This document shows, piece after piece, positions 52,140-60,624 of a stretch of 64,000 nucleotides of DNA. A program made the position numbers and the translations under genes. A model generated the notes under the pieces. The model saw nothing but the letters and a program-made list of their open reading frames with translations, had not been told where the DNA came from and made no database searches. Within the stretch, counting starts at the first letter, position 1. Each line of letters starts with the position of its first letter. Source of the DNA: Streptomyces fradiae (lineage in GTDB: Bacteria > Actinomycetota > Actinomycetes > Streptomycetales > Streptomycetaceae); NCBI RefSeq assembly GCF_041270065.1, contig NZ_CP065958.1:6014001-6078000 (forward strand), read 5' to 3'.

Positions 52140-53492
52140 ATGCCCATGGGTCACACGGCTGCGGCCGAGGCCGGCTCCGGCGGCCTGACAGCGACCGAGC
52201 ACCGGCTGGCCAACGGCCTGCGCGTGGTGCTCTCGGAGGACCACCTGACCCCGGTCGCCGCGGTCTGCCTCTGGTACGACGTCGGCTCCCGGCACGAGAT
52301 CAAGGGCCGCACCGGTCTCGCCCATCTCTTCGAGCACCTGATGTTCCAGGGCTCGAAGCAGGTCCACGGCAACGGCCACTTCGAGCTGGTGCAGGGCGCG
52401 GGCGGCTCGCTCAACGGCACCACGAGCTTCGAGCGCACCAACTACTTCGAGACGATGCCCGCCCACCAGCTGGAGCTCGCGCTCTGGCTGGAGGCCGACC
52501 GGATGGGCTCGCTGCTCGCCGCCCTGGACGACGAGTCCATGGAGAACCAGCGGGACGTCGTCAAGAACGAGCGCCGCCAGCGCTACGACAACGTGCCGTA
52601 CGGCACCGCGTTCGAGCGGCTCACCGCCCTCGCGTACCCGGACGGTCACCCGTACCACCACACCCCGATCGGCTCGATGGCCGACCTGGACGCCGCCACC
52701 CTGGAGGACGCGCGGAACTTCTTCCGCACGTACTACGCGCCGAACAACGCGGTCCTCTCGGTCGTCGGCGACATCGACCCCGAGCAGACCCTCGCCTGGG
52801 TGGAGAAGTACTTCGGCTCCATCCCCGGCCACGACGGCAAGCCCGAGCCGCGCGACGGCTCGCTGCCCGAGGTCATCGGCGGGCAGCTGCGCGAGGTCGT
52901 CGAGGAGGAGGTCCCGGCCCGTGCGCTGATGGCCGCCTACCGGCTGCCGCACGACGGCACGCGCGCGTGCGACGCGGCCGACCTCGCCCTGACCGTGCTC
53001 GGCGGCGGCGAGTCCTCCCGGCTGCACAACCGCCTGGTCCGCCGCGACCGCACGGCCGTCGCCGCCGGCTTCGGCCTGTTGCGGCTCGCCGGCGCGCCCT
53101 CGCTCGGCTGGCTGGACGTCAAGACCTCCGGAGGCGTCGAGGTCCCGCAGATCGAGACCGCCGTGGACGAGGAGCTGGCCCGGTTCGCCGCCGAGGGCCC
53201 GACCGCCGAGGAGATGGAGCGCGCCCAGGCCCAGCTGGAGCGCGAGTGGCTGGACCGGCTCGGCACCGTCGCCGGCCGCGCCGACGAACTCTGCCGCTAC
53301 GCCGTGCTGTTCGGCGACCCGCAGCTGGCCCTGACCGCCGTCGACCGGGTCCTCGACATCACCGCCGACGAGGTCCGCGAGGTCGCCGCCGCCCAGCTGC
53401 GGCCCGACAACCGCGCCGTGCTCGTCTACGAGCCGGTCGGCGGCACGGCCGAGGAGACCGACAGCGACGAGGAAGAGGGAGCGGACCAGTGA
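52140..53492 (+). CDS. M16-family zinc metallopeptidase (active subunit)
   Basis: The protein has 450 residues from ATG 52140 (GAAGGGG upstream; ATG 52146 is also possible). The inverted zinc motif HXXEH is HLFEH (His62, Glu65, His66), with the distal Glu in the following helix region (ENQRDVVKNERRQR). It is a pitrilysin/mitochondrial-processing-peptidase-type enzyme. It overlaps the next gene by four bases (GTGA). Such pairs form heterodimers in which only one subunit has the metal site. Substrates in Streptomyces are unknown; there is no signal peptide. Confidence 0.93.
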   Translation: MPMGHTAAAEAGSGGLTATEHRLANGLRVVLSEDHLTPVAAVCLWYDVGSRHEIKGRTGLAHLFEHLMFQGSKQVHGNGHFELVQGAGGSLNGTTSFERTNYFETMPAHQLELALWLEADRMGSLLAALDDESMENQRDVVKNERRQRYDNVPYGTAFERLTALAYPDGHPYHHTPIGSMADLDAATLEDARNFFRTYYAPNNAVLSVVGDIDPEQTLAWVEKYFGSIPGHDGKPEPRDGSLPEVIGGQLREVVEEEVPARALMAAYRLPHDGTRACDAADLALTVLGGGESSRLHNRLVRRDRTAVAAGFGLLRLAGAPSLGWLDVKTSGGVEVPQIETAVDEELARFAAEGPTAEEMERAQAQLEREWLDRLGTVAGRADELCRYAVLFGDPQLALTAVDRVLDITADEVREVAAAQLRPDNRAVLVYEPVGGTAEETDSDEEEGADQ

Positions 53493-54886
53493 CCGACGCT
53501 GCCGCGTCTTTGACGAGCATGACCTTCCACCCGCAGCCGCAGGCCGGCGAGGCCAAGCCCTGGGCCTTCCCGGCCCCGGAGCGCGGCGCGCTCGACAACG
53601 GGCTCACGGTGCTGCGCTGCCACCGCCCCGGCCAGCAGGTGGTGGCCGTCGAGATCTTCCTCGACGCGCCGCTGGAGGCCGAGCCCCAGGGCCTCGACGG
53701 CGTCGCCACCATCATGGCCCGGGCCCTGTCCGAGGGCACCGACCAGCACACCGCCGAGGAGTTCGCCGCCGAGCTGGAGCGCTGCGGAGCCACCCTCGAC
53801 GCGGCCGCCGACCACCCGGGCGTACGGGTCTCCCTGGAGGTCCCGGTCTCCCGGCTGCCCAAGGCGCTCGGCCTGCTCTCCGAGGCCCTGATCGCCCCGG
53901 CGTTCGTCGAGACCGAGGTCGAACGCCTGGTGCGCAACCGCCTCGACGAGATCCCGCACGAGACGGCCAGCCCGGCCCGCCGCGCCGCCAAGCAGCTCTC
54001 CAAGGAGCTGTTCCCGGCCGCCTCGCGGATGTCCCGGCCGCGCCAGGGCACCGAGGAGACCGTCGCCGCGATCGACGCCGCCGCCGTCCGCGCCTTCTAC
54101 GACGCGCACGTCCGCCCGGCCGCCGCCACCGCCGTCGTGGTCGGCGACCTCACCGGCGTCGACCTGGACCAGGTGCTCGCCGACACCCTGGGCGCCTGGA
54201 GCGGCAAGCCCGCCGCCCCGCGCCCGATGCCGCCGGTCACCGCCGACGACACGGGACGGGTCGTCATCGTGGACCGGCCGGGCGCCGTCCAGACGCAGCT
54301 GCTCATCGGCCGCGTCGGCGCCGACCGCCACGACAGCGTCTGGGCGGCCCAGGTGCTCGGCACGTACTGCCTCGGCGGCACCCTCACCTCCCGCCTGGAC
54401 CGCGTCCTGCGCGAGGAGAAGGGATACACCTACGGCGTACGGGCGTTCGGCCAGGTGCTGCGCTCCGACGGCGAGGGCAACGGGGCGTCGATGCTCGCCA
54501 TCAGCGGCTCGGTCGACACCCCCAACACCGGCCCGGCCCTCGACGACCTGTGGAAGGTGCTGCGCACGCTGGCGGCCGAGGGTCTGACGGACGCGGAGCG
54601 CGACGTCGCCGTGCAGAACCTGGTGGGCGTGGCCCCGCTGAAGTACGAGACGGCCGCCTCCGTCGCCGGGACGCTCGCCGACCAGGTCGAGCAGCACCTC
54701 CCGGACGACTACCAGGCGCACCTGTACGCGCGGCTCGCCGCCACGGGCACCGTGGAGGCGACCGCCGCGGTGGTCAACGCCTTCCCGGTGGACCAGCTTG
54801 TGACCGTGCTCGTCGGCGACGCGGCGCAGATCGCGGAGCCGGTGCGGGCCCTGGGCATCGGTGAAGTGAGCGTCGTCACCGGCTGA
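53489..54886 (+). CDS. M16-family peptidase homologue lacking the zinc motif
   Basis: The protein has 465 residues from GTG 53489. It aligns with the M16 fold: GALDNGLTVLRCHRPGQQVV at the start, LGTYCLGGTLTSRLDRVLRE and EEKGYTYGVRAF later (the R/Y substrate-binding part). At the HXXEH position it reads IMARALSEGT, so the metal ligands are missing. It is therefore expected to be the non-catalytic partner of the upstream enzyme. The coding overlap implies equal synthesis. A terminator follows the gene. Confidence 0.92.
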   Translation: MTDAAASLTSMTFHPQPQAGEAKPWAFPAPERGALDNGLTVLRCHRPGQQVVAVEIFLDAPLEAEPQGLDGVATIMARALSEGTDQHTAEEFAAELERCGATLDAAADHPGVRVSLEVPVSRLPKALGLLSEALIAPAFVETEVERLVRNRLDEIPHETASPARRAAKQLSKELFPAASRMSRPRQGTEETVAAIDAAAVRAFYDAHVRPAAATAVVVGDLTGVDLDQVLADTLGAWSGKPAAPRPMPPVTADDTGRVVIVDRPGAVQTQLLIGRVGADRHDSVWAAQVLGTYCLGGTLTSRLDRVLREEKGYTYGVRAFGQVLRSDGEGNGASMLAISGSVDTPNTGPALDDLWKVLRTLAAEGLTDAERDVAVQNLVGVAPLKYETAASVAGTLADQVEQHLPDDYQAHLYARLAATGTVEATAAVVNAFPVDQLVTVLVGDAAQIAEPVRALGIGEVSVVTG

Positions 54887-54955
54887 TTGAGCCGTTGTCA
54901 CCGGCTGCCCGCGAGCTGCACCGGACTGCACCGGGCTGCCTGAGACGCCGTCACG

Positions 54956-54985
54956 GGACCCCGACGACCTGGTTCGTCGGGGTCC
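54956..54985 (+). terminator. Terminator after the M16 pair
   Basis: A perfect 12-bp inverted repeat (54956-54967 and 54974-54985) with a 6-base loop is followed by TCCCCTTT. Confidence 0.85.
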
Positions 54986-55124
54986 TCCCCTTTGTCCGTA
55001 TTGCTGCCGAGTGTAAGTGAATGCCCTGTGGCATGTCTTACAAAAACCCGTGTCCGTTTGGTTATTGAAAGACGATCGGCCTAGCGTCGATGCGGCTGTC
55101 CGGCCACCGCTCGACGCCGCATCC

Positions 55125-55295
55125 GCGGCAACGGACAGTCATCGCCGAGTCCCCGCAAGGCGCGAGCCTGGGGAGCCGGGGACCCACACGCAGTCCCTGG
55201 GGTGAATCGGACGCCTTCGCTCCGCGCGGAGGGGCCCGTAGGAGACCTTCCTGCTCCGAACCCGTCAGCTAACCCGGTAGGCGAGAGGGAAGGAA
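55125..55295 (+). promoter_or_regulatory. c-di-AMP (ydaO-type) riboswitch
   Basis: The segment ends with CCGAACCCGTCAGCTAACC, then CGGTAGGCGAGAGGGAAGG, the hallmark 3' end of ydaO riboswitches. Upstream, GGGGAGCCGGGGACCCA and TGGGGTGAAT match further conserved blocks. It lies directly before an M23 peptidase gene; in actinobacteria this class often controls cell-wall hydrolases. High c-di-AMP would switch expression off. The exact 5' boundary is approximate. Confidence 0.9.
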
Positions 55296-55310
55296 AGGAT
55301 CAGCCACTAC

Positions 55311-56081
55311 ATGGCGTTCACCCGTGCCACCGGGAAGCACCGTGCCCCGAGTCGGCTGGCGCGCCGCAGCGCCGGTTTCGCCGGCGTCGCGACACTCGCC
55401 ACCACCGGTGTCATCGGCACCCTGGCCTCCCCGGCGCTCGCCGCCGACACGGAAGGCGCATCCCCGGAGGACACCGGCCTCACCCAGGTCGTCCTCGACG
55501 AGTCCCTCACCGACCGGGTCGACGAGCAGGCCGCCGCCCAGGAGAAGGCCGCCGCCGAGGAGGCCGCCCGCGTCCGCGCCGCCGCCGAGGCCAAGCGCAA
55601 GGCCGAGGCCCGCGCCAAGGAGATCCGCGAGGCCAAGGAGCGCGCGGCCCGCGAGGCCGAGCGCAAGCGCCTCGCCTCCTTCCAGCTCCCCGTGGCCGGC
55701 TCGTACGTGAGCACCGGCTACAAGACCGGCGGCTCGCTCTGGTCCTCCGGCAGCCACTCCGGCATCGACTTCCACGCCGCCTACGGCACCAAGGTCGTCT
55801 CCGTCGGCTCCGGCACCGTCGTCGAGGCCGGCTGGGGCGGCGCGTACGGCAACAACATCGTGATCCGGATGAACGACGGCACGTACACCCAGTACGGCCA
55901 CCTCTCCGCCCTCACCGTCTCCGTCGGCGAGAAGGTCACCCCCGGCGAGCAGATCGGCATCTCCGGCTCCTCCGGCAACTCCACCGGCCCGCACCTCCAC
56001 TTCGAGGCGCGCACCACCGCGGAGTACGGCTCCGACATCAACCCGATCAGCTACCTCCGCGCCCGCGGCGTGAACGTCTGA
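55311..56081 (+). CDS. Secreted M23-family peptidoglycan endopeptidase
   Basis: The protein has 256 residues. A signal peptide ends near residue 45 (SPALAA). A charged, Ala-rich coiled coil follows (about 70-122). The C-terminal LytM domain has HSGIDFHAAYGT (His149, Asp153) and GPHLHFEA (His228, His230), the full zinc site, so the enzyme should be active on peptidoglycan cross-bridges. The coil may hold it to a regulator, as in EnvC-like proteins. Expression is probably set by the upstream c-di-AMP riboswitch and the gene ends at a classical terminator. Confidence 0.95.
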   Translation: MAFTRATGKHRAPSRLARRSAGFAGVATLATTGVIGTLASPALAADTEGASPEDTGLTQVVLDESLTDRVDEQAAAQEKAAAEEAARVRAAAEAKRKAEARAKEIREAKERAAREAERKRLASFQLPVAGSYVSTGYKTGGSLWSSGSHSGIDFHAAYGTKVVSVGSGTVVEAGWGGAYGNNIVIRMNDGTYTQYGHLSALTVSVGEKVTPGEQIGISGSSGNSTGPHLHFEARTTAEYGSDINPISYLRARGVNV

Positions 56082-56132
56082 CGGTCGCGACCGGCGAAAA
56101 GCCCACATCCGGTGTAAAGCCCGCATCCGGCG

Positions 56133-56167
56133 AAAAGCCCCGGCTCGAAACGAGCCGGGGCTTTTTT
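56133..56167 (+). terminator. Rho-independent terminator after the M23 gene
   Basis: AAAAGCCCCGGCTCG pairs perfectly with the complement (56133-56147 and 56151-56165) around AAA and runs into a six-T tract. This is the only textbook T-run terminator in the window. Confidence 0.93.
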
Positions 56168-56273
56168 GCGTCCCTTTCCCGTGGGCGCCGTCGGAAATTC
56201 CGGCGTCCTGCAATAGAGTCGCCGGACAGGCGGTGCTCGACGGCTGTCGCGCGGCGGAAAACGGAGGTCGGAC

Positions 56274-56957
56274 ATGCGCATTCCCGCGCATTCGGTATGC
56301 ACGGCGATCCGGGACGACATCGTCTCCGGGGTGTACGCGCGGGGCGCCCGGCTGACGGAGGAACAGCTGGCCCGCCGCTACGGAGTCTCCCGCGTCCCGG
56401 TCCGCGAGGCGCTGCGCACCCTGGAGTCCGAGGGCTTCGTGGTGACCCGCCGGCACGCCGGCGCCCAGGTCGCCGAGCCCGGCGAGCAGGAGGCCGCCGA
56501 CCTGCTCGACATGCGGTCCCTGCTGGAGCCGCTGGGCGCCGCCCGGGCCGCCCAGCGGCGCACCGAGGCCCACCTCAAGGTGCTGCGCGGCCTGGTCAGG
56601 CTCGGGCAGGAGCGGGCCAGGGGCGGGCGCGGCGAGGATCTGGCGGCGCTCGGCGGCTGGTTCCACGAGACGCTGGCGCAGGCCTCCGGCAGCCCGCCGC
56701 TCACCGCGCTGCTCACCCAGCTGCGGCACAAGATCGCCTGGATGTACGCGGTCGAGCCGGCTGAGCGGCCCGCCGAGACCTGGGCCGAGCACGGGGCGAT
56801 CGTCGACGCGGTGGCCCGCCGGGACGCCGAGCGGGCCCGGGCGCTGACCGCGCTGCACGTGGAGCGGGCCCTGCCGCGGCACCGCCCGAAACAGGGGGAC
56901 CGGGCGCGCGTGAGGGTTTCGCAACATGCCGTACACAGTGCGGGACCGCGGAATTAA
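56274..56957 (+). CDS. GntR/FCD-family transcriptional regulator
   Basis: The protein has 227 residues from ATG 56274. The winged helix is at about 5-70 (SVCTAIRDDIVSGVYARGAR, then LTEEQLARRYGVSRVPVREALRTL). The helical FCD domain follows with LLDMRSLLEPLGAARAAQRR and WFHETLAQASGSPPL. FCD regulators usually sense small carboxylates. The last 25 residues are Arg-rich and probably flexible. It converges on ptsH, and its target is not evident. Confidence 0.9.
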   Translation: MRIPAHSVCTAIRDDIVSGVYARGARLTEEQLARRYGVSRVPVREALRTLESEGFVVTRRHAGAQVAEPGEQEAADLLDMRSLLEPLGAARAAQRRTEAHLKVLRGLVRLGQERARGGRGEDLAALGGWFHETLAQASGSPPLTALLTQLRHKIAWMYAVEPAERPAETWAEHGAIVDAVARRDAERARALTALHVERALPRHRPKQGDRARVRVSQHAVHSAGPRN

Positions 56958-57093
56958 CAGAGGCGCCGTATACAAAGAGGCGGGAATTCCTGCGTCATTC
57001 CCGGGTCATTCCTGGGCCTTTTTCGTGCTGCCCGGACATTCGGTGCCCGTGAGAATTCCGCTGCGGATTTCCGGGCGGGCCCGGGAGAGACGA

Positions 57094-57133
57094 AACGGCC
57101 GCGTCCGCCGGGAGAACCGGTGACGCGGCCGTT
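57094..57133. terminator. Terminator between GntR and ptsH genes
   Basis: AACGGCCGCGTC (57094-57105) pairs with GACGCGGCCGTT (57122-57133). It is 30 bases beyond the ptsH stop codon and serves mainly that gene. Confidence 0.75.
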
Positions 57134-57163
57134 CGCGCGATCCGTCGTCGGGGAGGCGGCGGG

Positions 57164-57445
57164 TCAGACCGTCTCGGGGAGCTCGTCCAGGCCCTCGGCG
57201 ACCAGTCGCGCCAGGCGGTCGAGCGCGGCCTCGGCGCCGTCGGCGTCCGAAGCGAGCACGATCTCCTCGCCGCCCTGCGCACCCAGGCCGAGCACCGCGA
57301 GCATGGAGGCGGCGTTGACCGGGTTGCCGTCGGCCTTGGCGATCGTCACGGGGACGCCGGATGCCGTGGCGGCACGGACGAAGATGGAGGCGGGGCGGGC
57401 GTGCAGGCCCTCGGCCCACCCGACGTTGACGCGGCGCTCAGCCAT
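57164..57445 (-). CDS. ptsH: HPr phosphocarrier protein of the PTS
   Basis: HPr passes phosphate from enzyme I to sugar-specific enzyme II proteins. The 93-residue product has the phosphoacceptor His15 in GLHARPAS. A serine at the Ser46 position is present (NAASMLAVLGLG), although actinobacteria usually lack HPr kinase. The start is ATG 57445. A DasR-type site lies 25 bases upstream, matching the known DasR control of pts genes in Streptomyces, which links expression to N-acetylglucosamine supply. No ptsI is adjacent. Confidence 0.96.
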   Translation of the reverse strand: MAERRVNVGWAEGLHARPASIFVRAATASGVPVTIAKADGNPVNAASMLAVLGLGAQGGEEIVLASDADGAEAALDRLARLVAEGLDELPETV

Positions 57446-57469
57446 GGTGGTAGCCCTTCAACTTTCAGC

Positions 57470-57485
57470 GGTTGTCTAGACCAGT
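57470..57485 (-). promoter_or_regulatory. DasR-responsive element (dre) of ptsH
   Basis: On the minus strand the site reads ACTGGTCTAGACAACC, against the consensus ASTGGTCTAGACCAST: 13 of 16 positions agree and the core TGGTCTAGAC is perfect. It is 25 bases from the ptsH ATG, where a repressor would block transcription. Confidence 0.88.
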
Positions 57486-57609
57486 CTCTCACGGGTGGCG
57501 GCGTGCTCCCGTACCGACCTTCGGCCCCGGCCTGACGGCCGTTCGGCCTTCCCTACCTTGCCCGGCACCCCAGGGCCGCGCGACCCGTGCCACTGTCCGA
57601 CCTCAGCCG

Positions 57610-57615
57610 TAGGCT
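57610..57615 (+). promoter_or_regulatory. Candidate leaderless -10 element (TAGGCT)
   Basis: TAGGCT ends 7 bases before ATG 57623; no ribosome site is present between them. Confidence 0.45.
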
Positions 57616-57622
57616 GAGCCCC

Positions 57623-60562
57623 ATGCAGAGCGGGTCTGAGCAGTCGGAGCGGCCGGAGCACGCGTATCCGGACCACTGGGAAGCGGACGTGGTCCTCCGG
57701 GACGGCGGCACCGCGCGGATCAGGCCGATCACCGCCGACGACGCCGACCGGCTGGTCAGCTTCTACGAGCAGGTCTCGGACGAGTCGAAGTACTACCGCT
57801 TCTTCGCGCCCTACCCGCGCCTGTCCGCCAAGGACGTGCACCGCTTCACCCACCACGACTTCGTGGACCGGGTCGGCCTCGCGGCGACCGTCGGCGGCGA
57901 GTTCATCGCCACCGTGCGCTACGACCGGATCAACGAGCAGGGCCGCCCCGCCTCCTCCCCGGCCGACGAGGCCGAGGTCGCCTTCCTCGTCCAGGACGCC
58001 CATCAGGGCCGGGGCGTCGCCTCGGCCCTCCTGGAACACATCGCGGCCGTCGCCCGCGAGCGCGGCATCCGGCGCTTCGCCGCCGAGGTGCTGCCCGCCA
58101 ACAGCAAGATGATCAAGGTCTTCACGGATGCCGGCTACACCCAGAAGCGCAGCTTCGAGGACGGCGCCGTCCGCCTCCACCTCGACCTGGAGCCCACCGA
58201 CCGCTCCCTCGCCGTCCAGCGCGCCCGCGAACAGCGCGCCGAGGCCCGCTCCGTACAGCGCCTCCTCGCCCCCGGCTCCGTCGCCGTGATCGGCGTCGGC
58301 CGCGCCCCCGGCGGCGTGGGCCGCACCGTCCTGCGCAACCTCCTCGAAGCCGGCTACACCGGCCGCGTCCACGCGGTCAACGCCGCCCTCGGCGAGGGAC
58401 CGCACGAGATCGACGGCGTGCCCGCCGTCCACTCCGTCGCCGCCATCGGCGCGCCCGTCGACCTCGCCGTCGTCGCCGTCCCCGCCGAGCGCGTCCCCGA
58501 AGCCGTCGCCGCCTGCGGCGAGCACGGCGTGCGCGGCCTCGTCGTGCTCTCCGCCGGCTACGCCGAGAGCGGCCCCGAGGGCCGCGAGCGCCAGCGCGCC
58601 CTGGTCCGCCAGGCCCGCTCGTACGGCATGCGGATCATCGGGCCCAACGCCTTCGGAATCATCAATACGGCCGAGTCCGTCCGGCTGAACGCCTCCCTCG
58701 CCCCGCAGATGCCGGCCGCCGGCCGGATCGGGCTCTTCACCCAGTCCGGCGCCATCGGCATCGCCCTGCTCGCCGGACTCCACCGGCGCGGCGCGGGCCT
58801 CTCCTCCTTCCTCTCCGCCGGCAACCGCGCCGACGTCTCCGGCAACGACCTCCTCCAGCACTGGTACGACGACCCGGCCACCGACGTCGTCCTCCTCTAC
58901 CTGGAGTCCATCGGCAACCCCCGGAAGTTCACCCGGCTCGCCCGCCGCACCGCCGCCGTCAAACCCGTCGTGGTCGTCAAGGGCGCCCGGCACAGCGGCA
59001 GCGCCCCGCCCGGCCACCGCGTCCCCGTCACCCGCATCCCGCACGCCACCGTCTCCGCGCTGCTGCGCCAGGCCGGGGTGATCCGCGTCGACACCGTCAC
59101 CGAACTCGTCGACGCCGGCCTGCTCCTCGCCGAGCAGCCGCTGCCCGCCGGCCCCCGCGTCGCCATCCTCGGCAACTCCGAGTCCCTCGGCCTGCTCGCC
59201 TACGACGCCTGCCTCACCGAGGGCCTGCGCCCGCAGCGGCCGCTCGACCTCACCACCGGCGCCACCCCCGCCGACTTCCGTGCCGCGCTCACCGCCGCCC
59301 TCGCCTCCGACGCCTGCGACGCCGTCGTCGTCACCGCGATCCCCTGGGTGGGGGAGAACGGGGCCACCGAGTCCGGCGACGGCGAGGTCCTCGCCGCGGC
59401 CCTGCGCTCCGCCGTCGCCGCCGCGCCCGGACCCGCCAAGCCCGTGGTCGTCGTGCACGTCGAGATGGGCGCCCTCGCCGAGGCCCTGTCCGAGGCCACC
59501 CGCACCGCCCCGGCCCGCCGCGCGGCGCCCGCGCCCACGGCCTCCGCGCCGACCGCCGCGCCCGCGCCGCCCACCGGGCCCGCCGCCCCTCCCGTACCGC
59601 CGGAATCCGTACCGCAGGAATCCGTACCAACGGAGTCCGCCGCTCCGGATGCCGCACCCCCATACGCCCCCGAGCCCGGCGTCATCCCCGCGTACCCCGC
59701 CGCCGAACGCGCCGTCCGCGCGCTCGCCGAATCCGTCCGCTACGCCCAGTGGCGCCGCCAGGCCGCCGACCCCGGCCGGGTCCCCGAGTTCGACCGGATC
59801 GACGAGGCCGGCGCCGCCGCGCTCGTCGAGCGGGCCCTCGGCGGGCCGGACGCCGACCCGCGCGGCGTCACCCTCGCCGCCGACACCACCCGCGCGCTGC
59901 TCGGCCACTACGGCATCGAGGTGCTGCCCACGCTCCCCGCGCCCGGCCCCGACGAGGCCGTACGGGCCGCCGCCCGGCTCGGCTACCCGGTCGCCCTCAA
60001 GACCACCGCACCCCACCTGCGCCACCGCCCCGACCTCGGCGGGGTCCGGCTCGACCTGGCCACCGAGGAACAACTCCGCACCGCCTACGCCGAGCTCACC
60101 GAGACCCTCGGCAAGCCCGCGGAGCTCCAGCCGGTCGTCCAGGCCATGGTGCCGCGCGGCGTCGACACCGTCGTGCGCTCCGCCATCGACCCGGCCGTCG
60201 GCGCCGTCCTCTCCTTCGGCCTGGCCGGCGCCGCCTCCGAACTCCTCGGCGACACCTCCCACCGGCTCGTCCCCGCCACCGACCGGGACGCCGCCGAACT
60301 CGTCCGCTCCATCCGCACCGCCCCCCTCCTCTTCGGCTGGCGCGGCTCCGCCCCCGTCGACACCCCCGCCCTGGAGGAGCTGCTCCTGCGCGTCTCCCGC
60401 CTCGTCGACGACCACCCCGAGGTCGTCGCCGTCTCCCTCGAACCCGTGGTCGTCGCCCCGCGCGGCCTCTCCGTCCTCGGCGCCACCCTCCGCCTCGCCC
60501 CACCCCCGCCGCGCACCGACCTCGGCCCGCGCAGCCTCCCCGTCTACGAAGGCCCGTCGTGA
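57623..60562 (+). CDS. patA: PatA-like protein lysine acetyltransferase (GNAT fused to NDP-forming acyl-CoA synthetase-like domains)
   Basis: The protein has 979 residues from ATG 57623 (the GTG 12 codons earlier is less likely). An N-terminal GNAT domain spans about residues 20-195 (RIRPITADDADRLVSFYEQV; acetyl-CoA loop DAHQGRGVASALLEH). Then come the CoA-binding domain (LAPGSVAVIGVGRAPGGVGR), succinyl-CoA-ligase-like domains (FTQSGAIGIALLAG), a Pro/Ala linker at about 625-685 and an ATP-grasp domain to the C-terminus. This order, GNAT first, is that described for S. lividans PatA, which acetylates and shuts down acyl-CoA synthetases; in Salmonella Pat the GNAT is last. It lies beside ptsH, which fits carbon control. 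Confidence 0.88.
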   Translation: MQSGSEQSERPEHAYPDHWEADVVLRDGGTARIRPITADDADRLVSFYEQVSDESKYYRFFAPYPRLSAKDVHRFTHHDFVDRVGLAATVGGEFIATVRYDRINEQGRPASSPADEAEVAFLVQDAHQGRGVASALLEHIAAVARERGIRRFAAEVLPANSKMIKVFTDAGYTQKRSFEDGAVRLHLDLEPTDRSLAVQRAREQRAEARSVQRLLAPGSVAVIGVGRAPGGVGRTVLRNLLEAGYTGRVHAVNAALGEGPHEIDGVPAVHSVAAIGAPVDLAVVAVPAERVPEAVAACGEHGVRGLVVLSAGYAESGPEGRERQRALVRQARSYGMRIIGPNAFGIINTAESVRLNASLAPQMPAAGRIGLFTQSGAIGIALLAGLHRRGAGLSSFLSAGNRADVSGNDLLQHWYDDPATDVVLLYLESIGNPRKFTRLARRTAAVKPVVVVKGARHSGSAPPGHRVPVTRIPHATVSALLRQAGVIRVDTVTELVDAGLLLAEQPLPAGPRVAILGNSESLGLLAYDACLTEGLRPQRPLDLTTGATPADFRAALTAALASDACDAVVVTAIPWVGENGATESGDGEVLAAALRSAVAAAPGPAKPVVVVHVEMGALAEALSEATRTAPARRAAPAPTASAPTAAPAPPTGPAAPPVPPESVPQESVPTESAAPDAAPPYAPEPGVIPAYPAAERAVRALAESVRYAQWRRQAADPGRVPEFDRIDEAGAAALVERALGGPDADPRGVTLAADTTRALLGHYGIEVLPTLPAPGPDEAVRAAARLGYPVALKTTAPHLRHRPDLGGVRLDLATEEQLRTAYAELTETLGKPAELQPVVQAMVPRGVDTVVRSAIDPAVGAVLSFGLAGAASELLGDTSHRLVPATDRDAAELVRSIRTAPLLFGWRGSAPVDTPALEELLLRVSRLVDDHPEVVAVSLEPVVVAPRGLSVLGATLRLAPPPPRTDLGPRSLPVYEGPS

Positions 60563-60611
60563 CCGGCGCCACGGGCGGCCCGCAGCGGCCGGAGGGGGCC
60601 CCGCAGCCCCG

Positions 60612-60617
60612 TAGGAT
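60612..60617 (+). promoter_or_regulatory. Candidate leaderless -10 element (TAGGAT)
   Basis: TAGGAT ends 7 bases before ATG 60625, the same spacing as the patA-like gene upstream. Confidence 0.45.
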
Positions 60618-60624
60618 GGAGTCC

